Source: Rhodoluna sp. | GTDB taxonomy: Bacteria > Actinomycetota > Actinomycetes > Actinomycetales > Microbacteriaceae | Reading direction: 5' to 3' | Length of the DNA stretch: 19,098 bases | Assembly (NCBI GenBank): GCA_017984715.1 | Contig: JAGNYY010000007.1 | Coordinates: 1 to 19,098 of the forward strand | Shown: positions 7,717 through 14,260 of the stretch, piece by piece | How positions within the stretch are numbered: position 1 is the first letter of the stretch | Layout of the letters: every line of letters starts with the position of its first letter | The notes under the pieces: model-generated | The model's database searches: none | Told to the model about the DNA's origin: nothing | What the model saw: the letters and a program-made list of their open reading frames with translations, nothing else | Made by a program: the position numbers and the translations under genes

Positions 7717-8891
7717 CTCAAAACGCCTGGTGGGTTCGAGTTCTCGCCGTTTATCTGGCAACTCGCGGTCTGACATTTTTACTGTTTCTGATCACCGCGG
7801 CCACGCAGGGTGACAACTACTGGACCAAGGCGAATCCGAACTATTTTGACTTCCTGAACATCTGGGATGTCGAGTGGTACGGAAAGATTTATGCCGGCGG
7901 CTACCCGAGCGCCCTGCCTCAAGCCGCGAACGGTGCAGTGGTTCAAAACGAATGGGCATTCATGCCTGGGTTCCCGACTGCGGTGCACGCATTTGATTTT
8001 CTGCAGGTTGACTGGAAGTTCGCGGCCCCAATTCTTGCCTCGGTCTTTGGAGCCTGCTTCGCCCTGGTTGCCTTCCGTATTTTCGCAGCCAAACTAAACG
8101 ACCACCAGGCGCTCTGGGCGGTCGGCCTGTTTTTGCTCTCACCGGCGTCACCCGTTTTGCAGACCGGTTATGCCGAGAGCTTGGGGCTCCTTCTTCTTGC
8201 CCTCGCGATTTATGCCTGGATCAGCGACCGGTTTTGGTTTACTACCTTGGCAATGCTGGCCCTGGCGTTTACTCGGCCCGGCCTAGCCGCTCTCGCCTTA
8301 GCATTCGCTCTAGTTTGGCTCTATCGGTTCATTCAGGCACGGATGGGTAACCGCGGTTTTCCGGCCCTAGAAGCCCTGCGGCTGGCAGCGTTGTCGGCTA
8401 TCGCATTGGCGCTCAACTTCGCCTGGCCCCTGGTTGCAGCGCTGGTCACGGGTCGTCCCGATGCTTATGTTGCCACCGAGCTGGCCTGGCGAGCAGGTTA
8501 CCCTTTTGATGGTGGTGGGCTTGCGCCGATTCTGCCTTGGTTCTCATCGGCCGAATACTTTGTTGGCGGGCTGGCCGGGCAACTTCTGGTGGTTGCCGCT
8601 CTAGTTGGTGCCGTTGCAGTCTTCTTTATCCCGCAGGTGCGTGCGCTGGGTCTCGAACTAGGCGCTTTCAGCGCCTCATACTTCGTTTATTTAGTGCTGT
8701 TCTTCTTCCCTCAGTCGAGCATTCTGCGAATACTTATGCCCACCTTTGTGTTGTTCGGTGCTTTGTCTCAGGCCTGGGTGCGATGGCCAAAATCTTTTCA
8801 ATACTTGGGCCTTGCCATCTTGGTGGTGCTTCAGTTTGCCTGGTTAATGACCTGTTGGCGCTATGCCGCGCCAGATTTCAGCCCGCCCTAA
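7701..8891 (+). CDS. GT-C membrane glycosyltransferase, PIG-V-like (probable mannosyltransferase)
   Basis: This is a polytopic membrane protein of 396 residues with roughly nine or ten hydrophobic segments. It resembles the PIG-V/GT-C mannosyltransferases, which use a polyprenyl-phosphate sugar donor on the outer side of the membrane. The first external loop carries NIWDVEWYGKIYAGGYP, with an acidic D56 where GT-C enzymes place the catalytic Asp. Next comes the family-like WAFMPGFP block (about 85-92), then SPASPVLQTGYAESLGLLLLAL, matching the PIG-V SP...YAES pattern. The ATG at 7701 lies inside the dapE 3' end (16-bp overlap), so expression is coupled to dapE. The acceptor is unknown; a glycolipid, wall polymer or secreted protein are all possible. 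Family assignment is by motif memory, without a profile search. Confidence 0.7.
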   Translation: MVDRLAQNAWWVRVLAVYLATRGLTFLLFLITAATQGDNYWTKANPNYFDFLNIWDVEWYGKIYAGGYPSALPQAANGAVVQNEWAFMPGFPTAVHAFDFLQVDWKFAAPILASVFGACFALVAFRIFAAKLNDHQALWAVGLFLLSPASPVLQTGYAESLGLLLLALAIYAWISDRFWFTTLAMLALAFTRPGLAALALAFALVWLYRFIQARMGNRGFPALEALRLAALSAIALALNFAWPLVAALVTGRPDAYVATELAWRAGYPFDGGGLAPILPWFSSAEYFVGGLAGQLLVVAALVGAVAVFFIPQVRALGLELGAFSASYFVYLVLFFFPQSSILRILMPTFVLFGALSQAWVRWPKSFQYLGLAILVVLQFAWLMTCWRYAAPDFSPP

Positions 8892-8949
8892 AGTTATTGA
8901 TTTGATAACTGTTAATAAAGGATTCGGTTTTTGCCCCTAAACCCCGTGG

Positions 8950-8955
8950 GATAAT
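8950..8955 (+). promoter_or_regulatory. candidate -10 of the DUF3117 gene (GATAAT)
   Basis: The 106-bp gap 8892-8997 is AT-rich in its first part (8889-8930) and holds GATAAT preceded by TG with a 2-nt gap (TGGGATAAT). No good -35 at 16-18 bp is evident. Transcription would start near 8962, giving a leader of about 36 nt. The leader begins with a small hairpin, GGCG-GTAA-CGCC (8964-8975), and ends with a strong Shine-Dalgarno. An imperfect palindrome centred on TAACTGTTA (8906-8914) lies upstream. Confidence 0.4.
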
Positions 8956-8985
8956 AGAAGTTCGGCGGTAACGCCCATGCATTTC

Positions 8986-8991
8986 AAGGAG
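8986..8991 (+). promoter_or_regulatory. Shine-Dalgarno site of the DUF3117 gene
   Basis: AAGGAG lies 6 nt before the ATG at 8998. It fixes the start of a gene that is too short for most length cut-offs, and it contrasts with the neighbours, which lack such sites and appear leaderless. Confidence 0.8.
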
Positions 8992-8997
8992 TTTTAA

Positions 8998-9171
8998 ATG
9001 GCAGCAATGAAGCCACGCACCGGGGACGGGCCAATGGAGGCAGAACGCGAACCTCGCGGTCTAATCATTCTTCGTGTGCCACTAGAAGGCGGCGGCCGTC
9101 TAGTCGTCTCGGTCAACGAGGAAGAAGCTAAGAACCTTCACCAGGTTCTAGCTGGGGTCGTAAAGGCCTAA
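8998..9171 (+). CDS. DUF3117 family protein (57 aa)
   Basis: This small protein of 57 residues starts MAAMKPRTGDGPME and has a central block RVPLEGGGRLVVSVN followed by an acidic, alanine-rich C-terminal helix (EEEAKNLHQVLAGV). I recognise it as the highly conserved actinobacterial DUF3117 family, represented in Mycobacterium tuberculosis by Rv1211; no biochemical function is known to me. The composition suggests a soluble cytoplasmic protein with a two-stranded sheet and one helix. It has its own leader, a strong Shine-Dalgarno, and a perfect terminator immediately downstream, so it is a monocistronic unit that could be highly expressed. It lies between the membrane glycosyltransferase gene and a convergent O-methyltransferase gene. 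Confidence 0.9.
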   Translation: MAAMKPRTGDGPMEAEREPRGLIILRVPLEGGGRLVVSVNEEEAKNLHQVLAGVVKA

Positions 9172-9180
9172 ACAGTTTCA

Positions 9181-9214
9181 AAAAAATGCCGGTCAGCGAT
9201 GACCGGCATTTTTT
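9181..9214. terminator. bidirectional intrinsic terminator with GNRA tetraloop
   Basis: A perfect 15-bp inverted repeat (9181-9195 and 9200-9214) encloses the loop GCGA (9196-9199). Nine G/C-rich pairs (TGCCGGTCA) are flanked by six A-T pairs, so on either strand the hairpin runs into a T tract. It starts 10 nt after the DUF3117 stop and ends 12 nt before the stop of the convergent methyltransferase gene, so it can serve both. It is the only textbook terminator I find in the window. Confidence 0.93.
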
Positions 9215-9226
9215 CATTTCTAAGAT

Positions 9227-9859
9227 TTAGTGCGCGCGTTTGCTTGCCATGAGCAACCCATCGCCAACCGGTGAGAGCACCGAAACGAAGTCATCCTGGC
9301 TGCTGAAGAATCTCAGCACATCGCGATAGATAGAGGTTGCGTCATCGCGCATTGCCGGGTCTGGCACACGGTCGCGCCAAAGTGCGTGAGCGATTGCAAC
9401 CACGCCACCCGGGCGAAGTAGTCGAGAAGCCTCGTGCAGTTGGGCTTCGAGTGATTCGCGATCTGCGTCTAAAAAGACCAGGTCGTAAGCGGCATCGGCC
9501 ATGTTAGACATAACGTCAAGTGCCTTGCCGGTGATCACGCGGGTTCGGTTGGCTGCAATGTTTGCGTCGCCGAAGGCTCGTCGTGCAGCAGCCTGAATTT
9601 CAGTTTCGGTGTCTATCGTGGCAAGCACAGCCTGTGGGGCACCGCTCAGTAGCCAGAGGCCAGACACACCGGTTCCGGTGCCGGCTTCGACAATAGCCTT
9701 TGCGCCAAGGGCTGAGGCAATCAGGGCAAGATGCGCACCAACCGAGGGAGTAATGCACTCTAGGCCAAGCTCTTCTGCGCGACCGCGAGCAGCGCGCAAA
9801 ACCTCTGACTCGTCGACGAAGTCTTCTGCAAACTTCCAGCTACTGATTTTGTCTACCAT
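9227..9859 (-). CDS. O-methyltransferase family protein (class I SAM-dependent)
   Basis: The 210-residue protein has the Rossmann-type SAM fold of the COMT-like 'methyltransferase 3' family. Motif I is VEAGTGTGVSGLWLL (57-71), a SAM-ribose acidic residue follows in TIDTE (81-85), and motif IV is DLVFLDADRE (126-135). The region GGVVAIAHALWRDRVPDP aligns with the block that usually holds the Asp-Asn metal ligands; here these read Ala157-His158, so the divalent-metal site looks incomplete. The gene corresponds by type and place, next to tatB, to mycobacterial Rv1220c. Its substrate is unknown. Unlike most neighbours it has a good Shine-Dalgarno (AAGGAG on the minus strand, 9866-9871, 6 nt from the ATG). 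It is divergent from tatB across 71 bp and convergent with the DUF3117 gene. Confidence 0.85.
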   Translation of the reverse strand: MVDKISSWKFAEDFVDESEVLRAARGRAEELGLECITPSVGAHLALIASALGAKAIVEAGTGTGVSGLWLLSGAPQAVLATIDTETEIQAAARRAFGDANIAANRTRVITGKALDVMSNMADAAYDLVFLDADRESLEAQLHEASRLLRPGGVVAIAHALWRDRVPDPAMRDDATSIYRDVLRFFSSQDDFVSVLSPVGDGLLMASKRAH

Positions 9860-9865
9860 TTGGCA

Positions 9866-9883
9866 CTCCTTGGCTAAAGCATA
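9866..9883 (-). promoter_or_regulatory. -10 candidate and Shine-Dalgarno of the O-methyltransferase gene
   Basis: On the minus strand a TATGCT hexamer (9878-9883) is followed by AAGGAG (9866-9871) and, 6 nt later, the ATG. The ribosome site is convincing. The -10 is a plausible match without a recognisable -35, and would give a very short leader of about 11 nt. Confidence 0.5.
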
Positions 9884-9918
9884 AGTCTCGCGGGGTGCTT
9901 TGGCCTGCAGCGAAGCGG

Positions 9919-9924
9919 TAATCT
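9919..9924 (+). promoter_or_regulatory. candidate -10 of tatB (TAATCT, leaderless spacing)
   Basis: TAATCT is followed by GGAAGG (6 nt) and then the GTG at 9931. GGAAGG resembles a Shine-Dalgarno but abuts the start codon with no spacer, so it cannot work as one; the leaderless reading fits better. The same hexamer precedes the last start codon of the window at 19094. Confidence 0.55.
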
Positions 9925-9930
9925 GGAAGG

Positions 9931-10290
9931 GTGTTTGGTCTAAGCGGCGAGAAGCTAATAATCCTGGTGATTATTGCTGCTTTTGTGCTCGGCCCAGAGC
10001 GCTTGCCGCAGTATGCGAAGCAGCTCGCGAACCTTATAAAGTCGGTTCGAAGAATGGCCGAGGGTGCCAAAGACCAGCTCTCCAACGAGCTCGGCCCTGA
10101 ATACCAAGATCTCGACTGGAAGAAGCTTGACCCGCGCCAGTATGACCCGCGTCGCATCATCCGTGAAGCTCTAGTTGAAGACCTGAGCCCTAAGAGTCCA
10201 GCTGGCGCAGGGCTAAACGAGCCAAAGGCCACTCCGGTGCAAAAGCTTGCAGTGGGCGAACGAGCGCCTTTCGACTCAGAAGCGACGTAG
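9931..10290 (+). CDS. tatB: Sec-independent (twin-arginine) translocase subunit TatB
   Basis: TatB forms the substrate-recognition complex with TatC in export of folded proteins. The 119-residue protein has the family architecture: a short N-terminus MFGLSGEKL, one membrane helix (about 8-20, LIILVIIAAFVL), the hinge G21-P22 in LGPERLP, an amphipathic helix (about 25-48, LANLIKSVRRMAEGAK), and a charged variable tail. The PERLP hinge and the acidic Glu7 before the helix favour TatB over TatA. The start is a GTG, supported by the leaderless -10. tatA and tatC are not in this window. The gene is divergent from the O-methyltransferase gene, and its last 15 bp overlap the convergent aldehyde dehydrogenase gene. 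Confidence 0.88.
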   Translation: MFGLSGEKLIILVIIAAFVLGPERLPQYAKQLANLIKSVRRMAEGAKDQLSNELGPEYQDLDWKKLDPRQYDPRRIIREALVEDLSPKSPAGAGLNEPKATPVQKLAVGERAPFDSEAT

Positions 10291-11796
10291 AGCCTTCATC
10301 AACAAGACCATCAGCGGTGCCATTTGGTTGTAATCTTTGGCGCGCAGTGGCAAACGCAGAATTCCTGAGGCAATGCCCACGGTTCTGGTTTCGGTGAATC
10401 TCAGCAGCCCCTCGACACCGTTGCGGCGCCCCATGCCCGAGTTCTTCATACCGCCCATCGGAGACTCCATCGACGCAAAGGTGGCGCGGAATCCTTCGTT
10501 GATGTTCACGCTTCCCGCCATGAGCTGAGAGGCGACCCGAAGTGCCTCGCGCTTCGGACCAACCACCGAGGCGTTTAGGCCATATTCGGTGTCATTGGCA
10601 AGCTCGATGGCCTCTTCGATTGAGTCGTAACCTTCGATGGCAAGCAGTGGGCCAAAGACCTCTTTGCGATAGAGGTTTGCCGCCGACGTCACATCGGTGA
10701 TCACGGTGGGCGCATAAAAGTATGGGCCGTGTTCGGGCAGGGCGTGCCCGCCAGCGACCACTTTTGCTCCTGATTCGATGGCTTGCTCGACAAACCCTGA
10801 AACTCGATCTAGTTGCGCTTGGCCAGAAAGGGTTCCCATGTCCATGTCGAAGTGCTTTGAAGCGCCAACGGTAAGTTTTTGGGTGCGGCTGGCAAGTTCG
10901 GCAGAGAATGCATCTTTGAGGTGGTTTGGAACATAAACGCGTTCAAGCGAGACACAAAGTTGACCAGCCGAACCAAACGCGCCAGCTAGGGCAAGATCGG
11001 CGGCACGCTTCAAGTTAGCCCCTTCGAGCACGATCATCGGGTTTTTGCCGCCGAGTTCGAGCGAATAGCCGATCAAACGCTTCGCTGCGCGTTCGGCAAC
11101 CATGCGGCCGGTGGCAGTTGAGCCAGTAAAAGCCACATAGTCTGCAGTGTCCGTTATGGCGTTGCCAACCTCTGCTCCATCACCCACCACGATTGTCCAG
11201 GTGCCCGCAGGCAGCCCGGCTTGAAGAGCCAGGTGGCGAGCGAATAGGACGGTGAGGGCTGTTTGGTTATCGGCCTTTTGAACCACAGCGTTTCCGGAAG
11301 CCAGAGCTGGCAACACATCGAGCATTGTCAAGGCCAATGGGTAGTTCCAAGGGGTGATCACGCCAACCACGCCAAGGGGAGTGTGCTCAACCCAGGTCTT
11401 GGTGAGGAAAGGAACTCCGGCCTTGGTTCGCCTTGCTTTTAGAGTTTTTGACGCTATTTTTCCGAAGTATCTTGCCGCTCCGTAAGCCCCGGCAACTTCT
11501 TCGAAGGCGTGCGATTTTGCCTTGCCGGTCTCCAGCTGCAAAAGTTCGATCAGACGTTCTTGGTTAGCCATCAGCAGGTCGTGGGTTTTCAATAGAACGC
11601 GAGCTCGTTCGGCTGGGGAAACCTGGCCCCAAAGTTTCTGAGCCTCGCGCGCTTGCGCCACCGAGGTCTCGACAACCGACGCTGGCAGCTGTGGCAAGTC
11701 GTAAATCTTTTTGCCGTTGGTCGGGTTGTGAATCGCTATTGATAGCTGGCTGGCAGGTAGGTGGCCCAAGAGGTTAGCAAGGCTGGTTTCGCTCAT
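10276..11796 (-). CDS. aldehyde dehydrogenase family protein, succinate-semialdehyde dehydrogenase-like
   Basis: This is an NAD(P)+-dependent aldehyde dehydrogenase of 506 residues that oxidises an aldehyde to the acid. The ALDH marks are complete: N151 in TPWNYP, the cofactor loop FTGSTATG (223-230), the general base E247 in LELGGKNP, and the nucleophile C281 in GSAGQLC. NEGFRATFASMESPMGGMKNSGMGR near the C-terminus is the usual substrate/oligomer region. Overall it resembles the actinobacterial GabD2 type annotated as succinate-semialdehyde dehydrogenase; the substrate is inferred and other aldehydes are possible. No aminotransferase partner lies nearby. It follows the histidine kinase gene on the same strand after 26 bp but has its own leaderless-type -10. 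It overlaps the convergent tatB by 15 bp. Confidence 0.85.
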   Translation of the reverse strand: MSETSLANLLGHLPASQLSIAIHNPTNGKKIYDLPQLPASVVETSVAQAREAQKLWGQVSPAERARVLLKTHDLLMANQERLIELLQLETGKAKSHAFEEVAGAYGAARYFGKIASKTLKARRTKAGVPFLTKTWVEHTPLGVVGVITPWNYPLALTMLDVLPALASGNAVVQKADNQTALTVLFARHLALQAGLPAGTWTIVVGDGAEVGNAITDTADYVAFTGSTATGRMVAERAAKRLIGYSLELGGKNPMIVLEGANLKRAADLALAGAFGSAGQLCVSLERVYVPNHLKDAFSAELASRTQKLTVGASKHFDMDMGTLSGQAQLDRVSGFVEQAIESGAKVVAGGHALPEHGPYFYAPTVITDVTSAANLYRKEVFGPLLAIEGYDSIEEAIELANDTEYGLNASVVGPKREALRVASQLMAGSVNINEGFRATFASMESPMGGMKNSGMGRRNGVEGLLRFTETRTVGIASGILRLPLRAKDYNQMAPLMVLLMKALRRF

Positions 11797-11802
11797 GCGA
11801 TA

Positions 11803-11808
11803 ACTCTA
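11803..11808 (-). promoter_or_regulatory. candidate -10 of the aldehyde dehydrogenase gene (TAGAGT, leaderless spacing)
   Basis: On the minus strand TAGAGT is followed by 6 nt (TATCGC) and the ATG. There is no Shine-Dalgarno in the 26-bp gap after the kinase stop, so this gene may be transcribed independently of the two-component pair. Confidence 0.55.
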
Positions 11809-11822
11809 AGACTTGTGGCCGA

Positions 11823-13550
11823 CTATTTAGTTCGGTATGGAATGGTCGCGGTCAAAATGGCGCCATCCTCGTTCATTTCTAGAGCGTGACTGTAGGTGCA
11901 ATCGTCTAGGTAGGCGCTTCCGACGCCACGTTTAGAGTCGATATCAACCTTGGTGCCATCGTTTCTCACCGTCAGCTTCACCAACTCATGGTTGGCCATC
12001 TCGACGGTCAGGAGGATGTCCTCGGCCGAACCGTGACGAATGGCATTTGAACAGGCCTCTCGCGCTATCTCAAGCACGGTTTCAACGCAGGTGGCGTCCT
12101 GCTTCAGCGTCCGCTCAACTTCTTCAGACATTTCGAGTTCGATCTTGCAAAGGCCGTGCCAAGTTTCGGCAATCTCGGCAAGCACCGGTCGCACATCAGA
12201 GGTTCCCTTGGTGTCATCCAAGAGTTTTGCGAGGCGGTCGCGCAGATTGCGAAGCACCACTTCACCTGACTCGGTTACTTCACCCGTGCTGAGGCTTCGT
12301 TCGATTCTGATCGCTGCTGCGGCGACCTCAGATTGAATCGGGCCGTGAATCTTTCGAGCAAACTGCTTTTTCTGAAGCCAGTGCTGACCATTTAGCGCGG
12401 CGATGGTCCAGCGAAGTTTGTGTTCATAGTTTTTCAGTTGTAACTCGATTGATTCCATCTCTTTGGATGCGGCGTGATTGATGCCGAACAGTGCCCCCAA
12501 TAATGCTGAAGCGACACCGCCATTTGCCGACAGGGTGACCGCCACCAGAGGGTCATCGCCAAGCGATAAAACACCCAAGCCGCCCACGAAACCGACCAAG
12601 AAAAGCACCGCAAGAACCGCAATAACACGAATGCTCGGCGGCAGGCGGTCAACCAACCCCGCTAGAACAAATCTTGAAAGGGACAGGCCGGAGGCAAGCA
12701 CCACGAATGACAGAAGTAAGAGCCAAATCGCGCTGATCTCAGGAAGGTACTGAACAAAACCGTTGACCGCTAGGGTTGCCAAGATTAGGCCTATTGTGAA
12801 CGGGCGGCTGGATTCCCGGAGTTTCAGGTGCGTGAGCGCTGTGGTCCAGCGAAACCGGTAAGCCGTTGGGTCCAGGCGAACGAGCTCAAGTTTCGGTTGG
12901 TTAGAAGCGAGTAACGCGCTCAGTGGTCGAAGAGTGTCGTTGATTAGTGCTTGAAGTTTGGTGAGGGCACGCTGAGGTGACTCGGCAAGTTCGGGCAACA
13001 GCGCCGTTTGGAGCATCGACTCAATCGTCGACATTGTGTCGCTGGCTTCAACCTCAAGACGAGTCTCGCTGTCGGCCAACAAAGATTCAAGTTGCTGCTT
13101 GGTGCCGCTGAGCGTGGCTCGCTTTGCTCCCCATTCAGCCTTGATTCCGAAAGCGAATGCCGCCCAAATCAGCCCGGTTGCCATCACCACGACGCCGCCG
13201 ATGAGTCGGTATGTTGAATAGCCGGTTTCAGCTGCGCCCAGGCTGTAAAGGGTGATTTGGAGAGTAAGGCCTCGGATGGCTCCGGCGAGAATGTAGCCGC
13301 CGATTATTAGGGCTAGCGTCGCCAGGCTTGCGTTCAGTCGCCAGAAGGCTTGCCGAGCCAGCGCCAGAATGATCATCATGGCAAGGTGCGCCAGGGTTAC
13401 AGCGGCGAGGCGAGCCAGGATGTTGCCGGTGGCTAGATCGCTCGAGCCGAGAGCGTGCGCTAGAAAGCTGAACGCAAGAGTAGACCAGAACACGCCAGGC
13501 CCAAGGACGTGTCGTCCGGTGAGCCGATCAAAGGCGAGTTTTATGTCCAC
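11823..13550 (-). CDS. two-component sensor histidine kinase (NarL/DesK-type partner), multi-membrane-segment sensor
   Basis: The 575-residue protein has two clusters of hydrophobic segments. One is about residues 18-137 (four likely helices). After a cytoplasm-like stretch with coiled-coil character (about 145-245), the second is about residues 251-357 (four likely helices). The C-terminal half is the kinase. FARKIHGPIQSEV gives H402 as the probable phosphate acceptor, in the HisKA_3-like dimerisation helix. The ATP domain shows an N box EIAREACSNAIRHG (N502) and a G box with NDG (530-532) and RGVGSAYLDD (541-550). No periplasmic sensor domain of size is present, so the signal is probably sensed within the membrane. 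The GTG start shares one base with the TAG stop of the response regulator gene, so the two are translationally coupled. The signal and regulon are unknown. Confidence 0.82.
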   Translation of the reverse strand: MDIKLAFDRLTGRHVLGPGVFWSTLAFSFLAHALGSSDLATGNILARLAAVTLAHLAMMIILALARQAFWRLNASLATLALIIGGYILAGAIRGLTLQITLYSLGAAETGYSTYRLIGGVVVMATGLIWAAFAFGIKAEWGAKRATLSGTKQQLESLLADSETRLEVEASDTMSTIESMLQTALLPELAESPQRALTKLQALINDTLRPLSALLASNQPKLELVRLDPTAYRFRWTTALTHLKLRESSRPFTIGLILATLAVNGFVQYLPEISAIWLLLLSFVVLASGLSLSRFVLAGLVDRLPPSIRVIAVLAVLFLVGFVGGLGVLSLGDDPLVAVTLSANGGVASALLGALFGINHAASKEMESIELQLKNYEHKLRWTIAALNGQHWLQKKQFARKIHGPIQSEVAAAAIRIERSLSTGEVTESGEVVLRNLRDRLAKLLDDTKGTSDVRPVLAEIAETWHGLCKIELEMSEEVERTLKQDATCVETVLEIAREACSNAIRHGSAEDILLTVEMANHELVKLTVRNDGTKVDIDSKRGVGSAYLDDCTYSHALEMNEDGAILTATIPYRTK

Positions 13551-14200
13551 TAGTTGTCTCGGTTAGGAATTCCAGCGGCTTGAATAAAGATTCTGACGGC
13601 TTCGATGCGTGGGTTGATTTCTTCCGAAGACTGAACGCCAAGGTTCTTGAAGGTGGTGTTCAAGAGCTGCTCCACCGAAGACACCGAGGTTTCTCTGCGC
13701 CGAGCGATTTCAGCATTCGTGTATCCGCTGGCAAGCAGGCGAAGGGCTTCGACCTGATTCTTGGTTAGCACCGAAAGAGGGCGGTCAGGCAGCAAGTCGT
13801 CACGCACCTGCGGGCGCTCGCCCAGCACGTTGTCGATGGCGTTCACTAGGTACTCGGTGTTGCCAACCAGTTCCTTGCGAAGGAATCCGCATCCGGCCGG
13901 CAAGTCTTCCATCTTGAGCCCAGCAGAACGTAGATCTGGAAATTTGGTGAGAAACAGGATTGCGATATCTGGGTGCTTTTTAGCCAGGATGTGTGCCACA
14001 TCGATGCCGTTTGCTCCCGGGCCCAGGTCGATGTCCAGCAGTGCGATGTCTGGGTCAAAGGTTTCAATTTGTCGTTTGGCCTCGACGGCATTATTTGCCC
14101 TTGAAGTTTGAAAATTAACCGACTGCAGAGTTTGTTCAAGCAGTGCTGAAACTAGCTGTTCGTCTTCGACGATGAGAACTCTTCTTAGTAGACCTGGCAT
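13550..14200 (-). CDS. LuxR/NarL-family response regulator
   Basis: The product is a DNA-binding response regulator of 216 residues. The receiver domain (about 5-125) has the acidic pair E12-D13, the phosphorylation site D56 in ALLDIDLG, a Thr in FLTKFP and a Lys in FLRKEL. The output domain (about 143-195) is a LuxR-type helix-turn-helix, LTKNQVEALRLLASGYTNAEIA. Its target site cannot be read from the protein. It is the first gene of a pair with the histidine kinase, overlapping it by one base (TAG/GTG). The ATG is 6 nt after a TAGGTT -10. The -35 position and two upstream positions carry CCCCTG repeats, which makes self-regulation plausible. mrp ends 36 bp upstream on the same strand. Confidence 0.9.
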   Translation of the reverse strand: MPGLLRRVLIVEDEQLVSALLEQTLQSVNFQTSRANNAVEAKRQIETFDPDIALLDIDLGPGANGIDVAHILAKKHPDIAILFLTKFPDLRSAGLKMEDLPAGCGFLRKELVGNTEYLVNAIDNVLGERPQVRDDLLPDRPLSVLTKNQVEALRLLASGYTNAEIARRRETSVSSVEQLLNTTFKNLGVQSSEEINPRIEAVRIFIQAAGIPNRDN

Positions 14201-14206
14201 AGTTCA

Positions 14207-14212
14207 AACCTA
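14207..14212 (-). promoter_or_regulatory. candidate -10 of the response regulator/kinase operon (TAGGTT, leaderless spacing)
   Basis: On the minus strand TAGGTT is followed by 6 nt (TGAACT) and the ATG. A 17-nt spacer upstream leads to CCCCTG in the -35 slot, which is unlike a consensus -35 and suggests an activator-dependent promoter. The inference is from spacing alone. Confidence 0.55.
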
Positions 14213-14229
14213 AGTTGTTCACTGGTCTT

Positions 14230-14260
14230 CAGGGGTTTAAACAGGGGATATCCCCAGGGG
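14230..14260 (-). repeat. three direct CCCCTG repeats upstream of the response regulator gene
   Basis: On the minus strand CCCCTG occurs three times, at plus-strand positions 14255-14260, 14242-14247 and 14230-14235, spaced 13 and 12 bp. The downstream copy falls exactly in the -35 slot of the response regulator promoter. The two upstream copies lie within the last codons of mrp and at its stop. A 12-bp perfect palindrome GGGGATATCCCC (14244-14255) sits between the first two. They may be regulator binding sites. Confidence 0.45.

Noticed and set aside
8889..8916. TTGATA-like -35 and AT-rich palindrome as a second promoter for the DUF3117 gene
   Set aside because: No -10 match at 16-18 bp downstream of TTGATA; left as an unassigned AT-rich stretch.
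9925..9930. GGAAGG as the tatB Shine-Dalgarno
   Set aside because: It directly touches the GTG with no spacer, so it cannot position a ribosome normally; the leaderless reading is preferred.
14244..14255. GGGGATATCCCC palindrome as a terminator of mrp
   Set aside because: It has no loop and no following T tract, and it lies before the mrp stop codon; kept only as part of the repeat finding.
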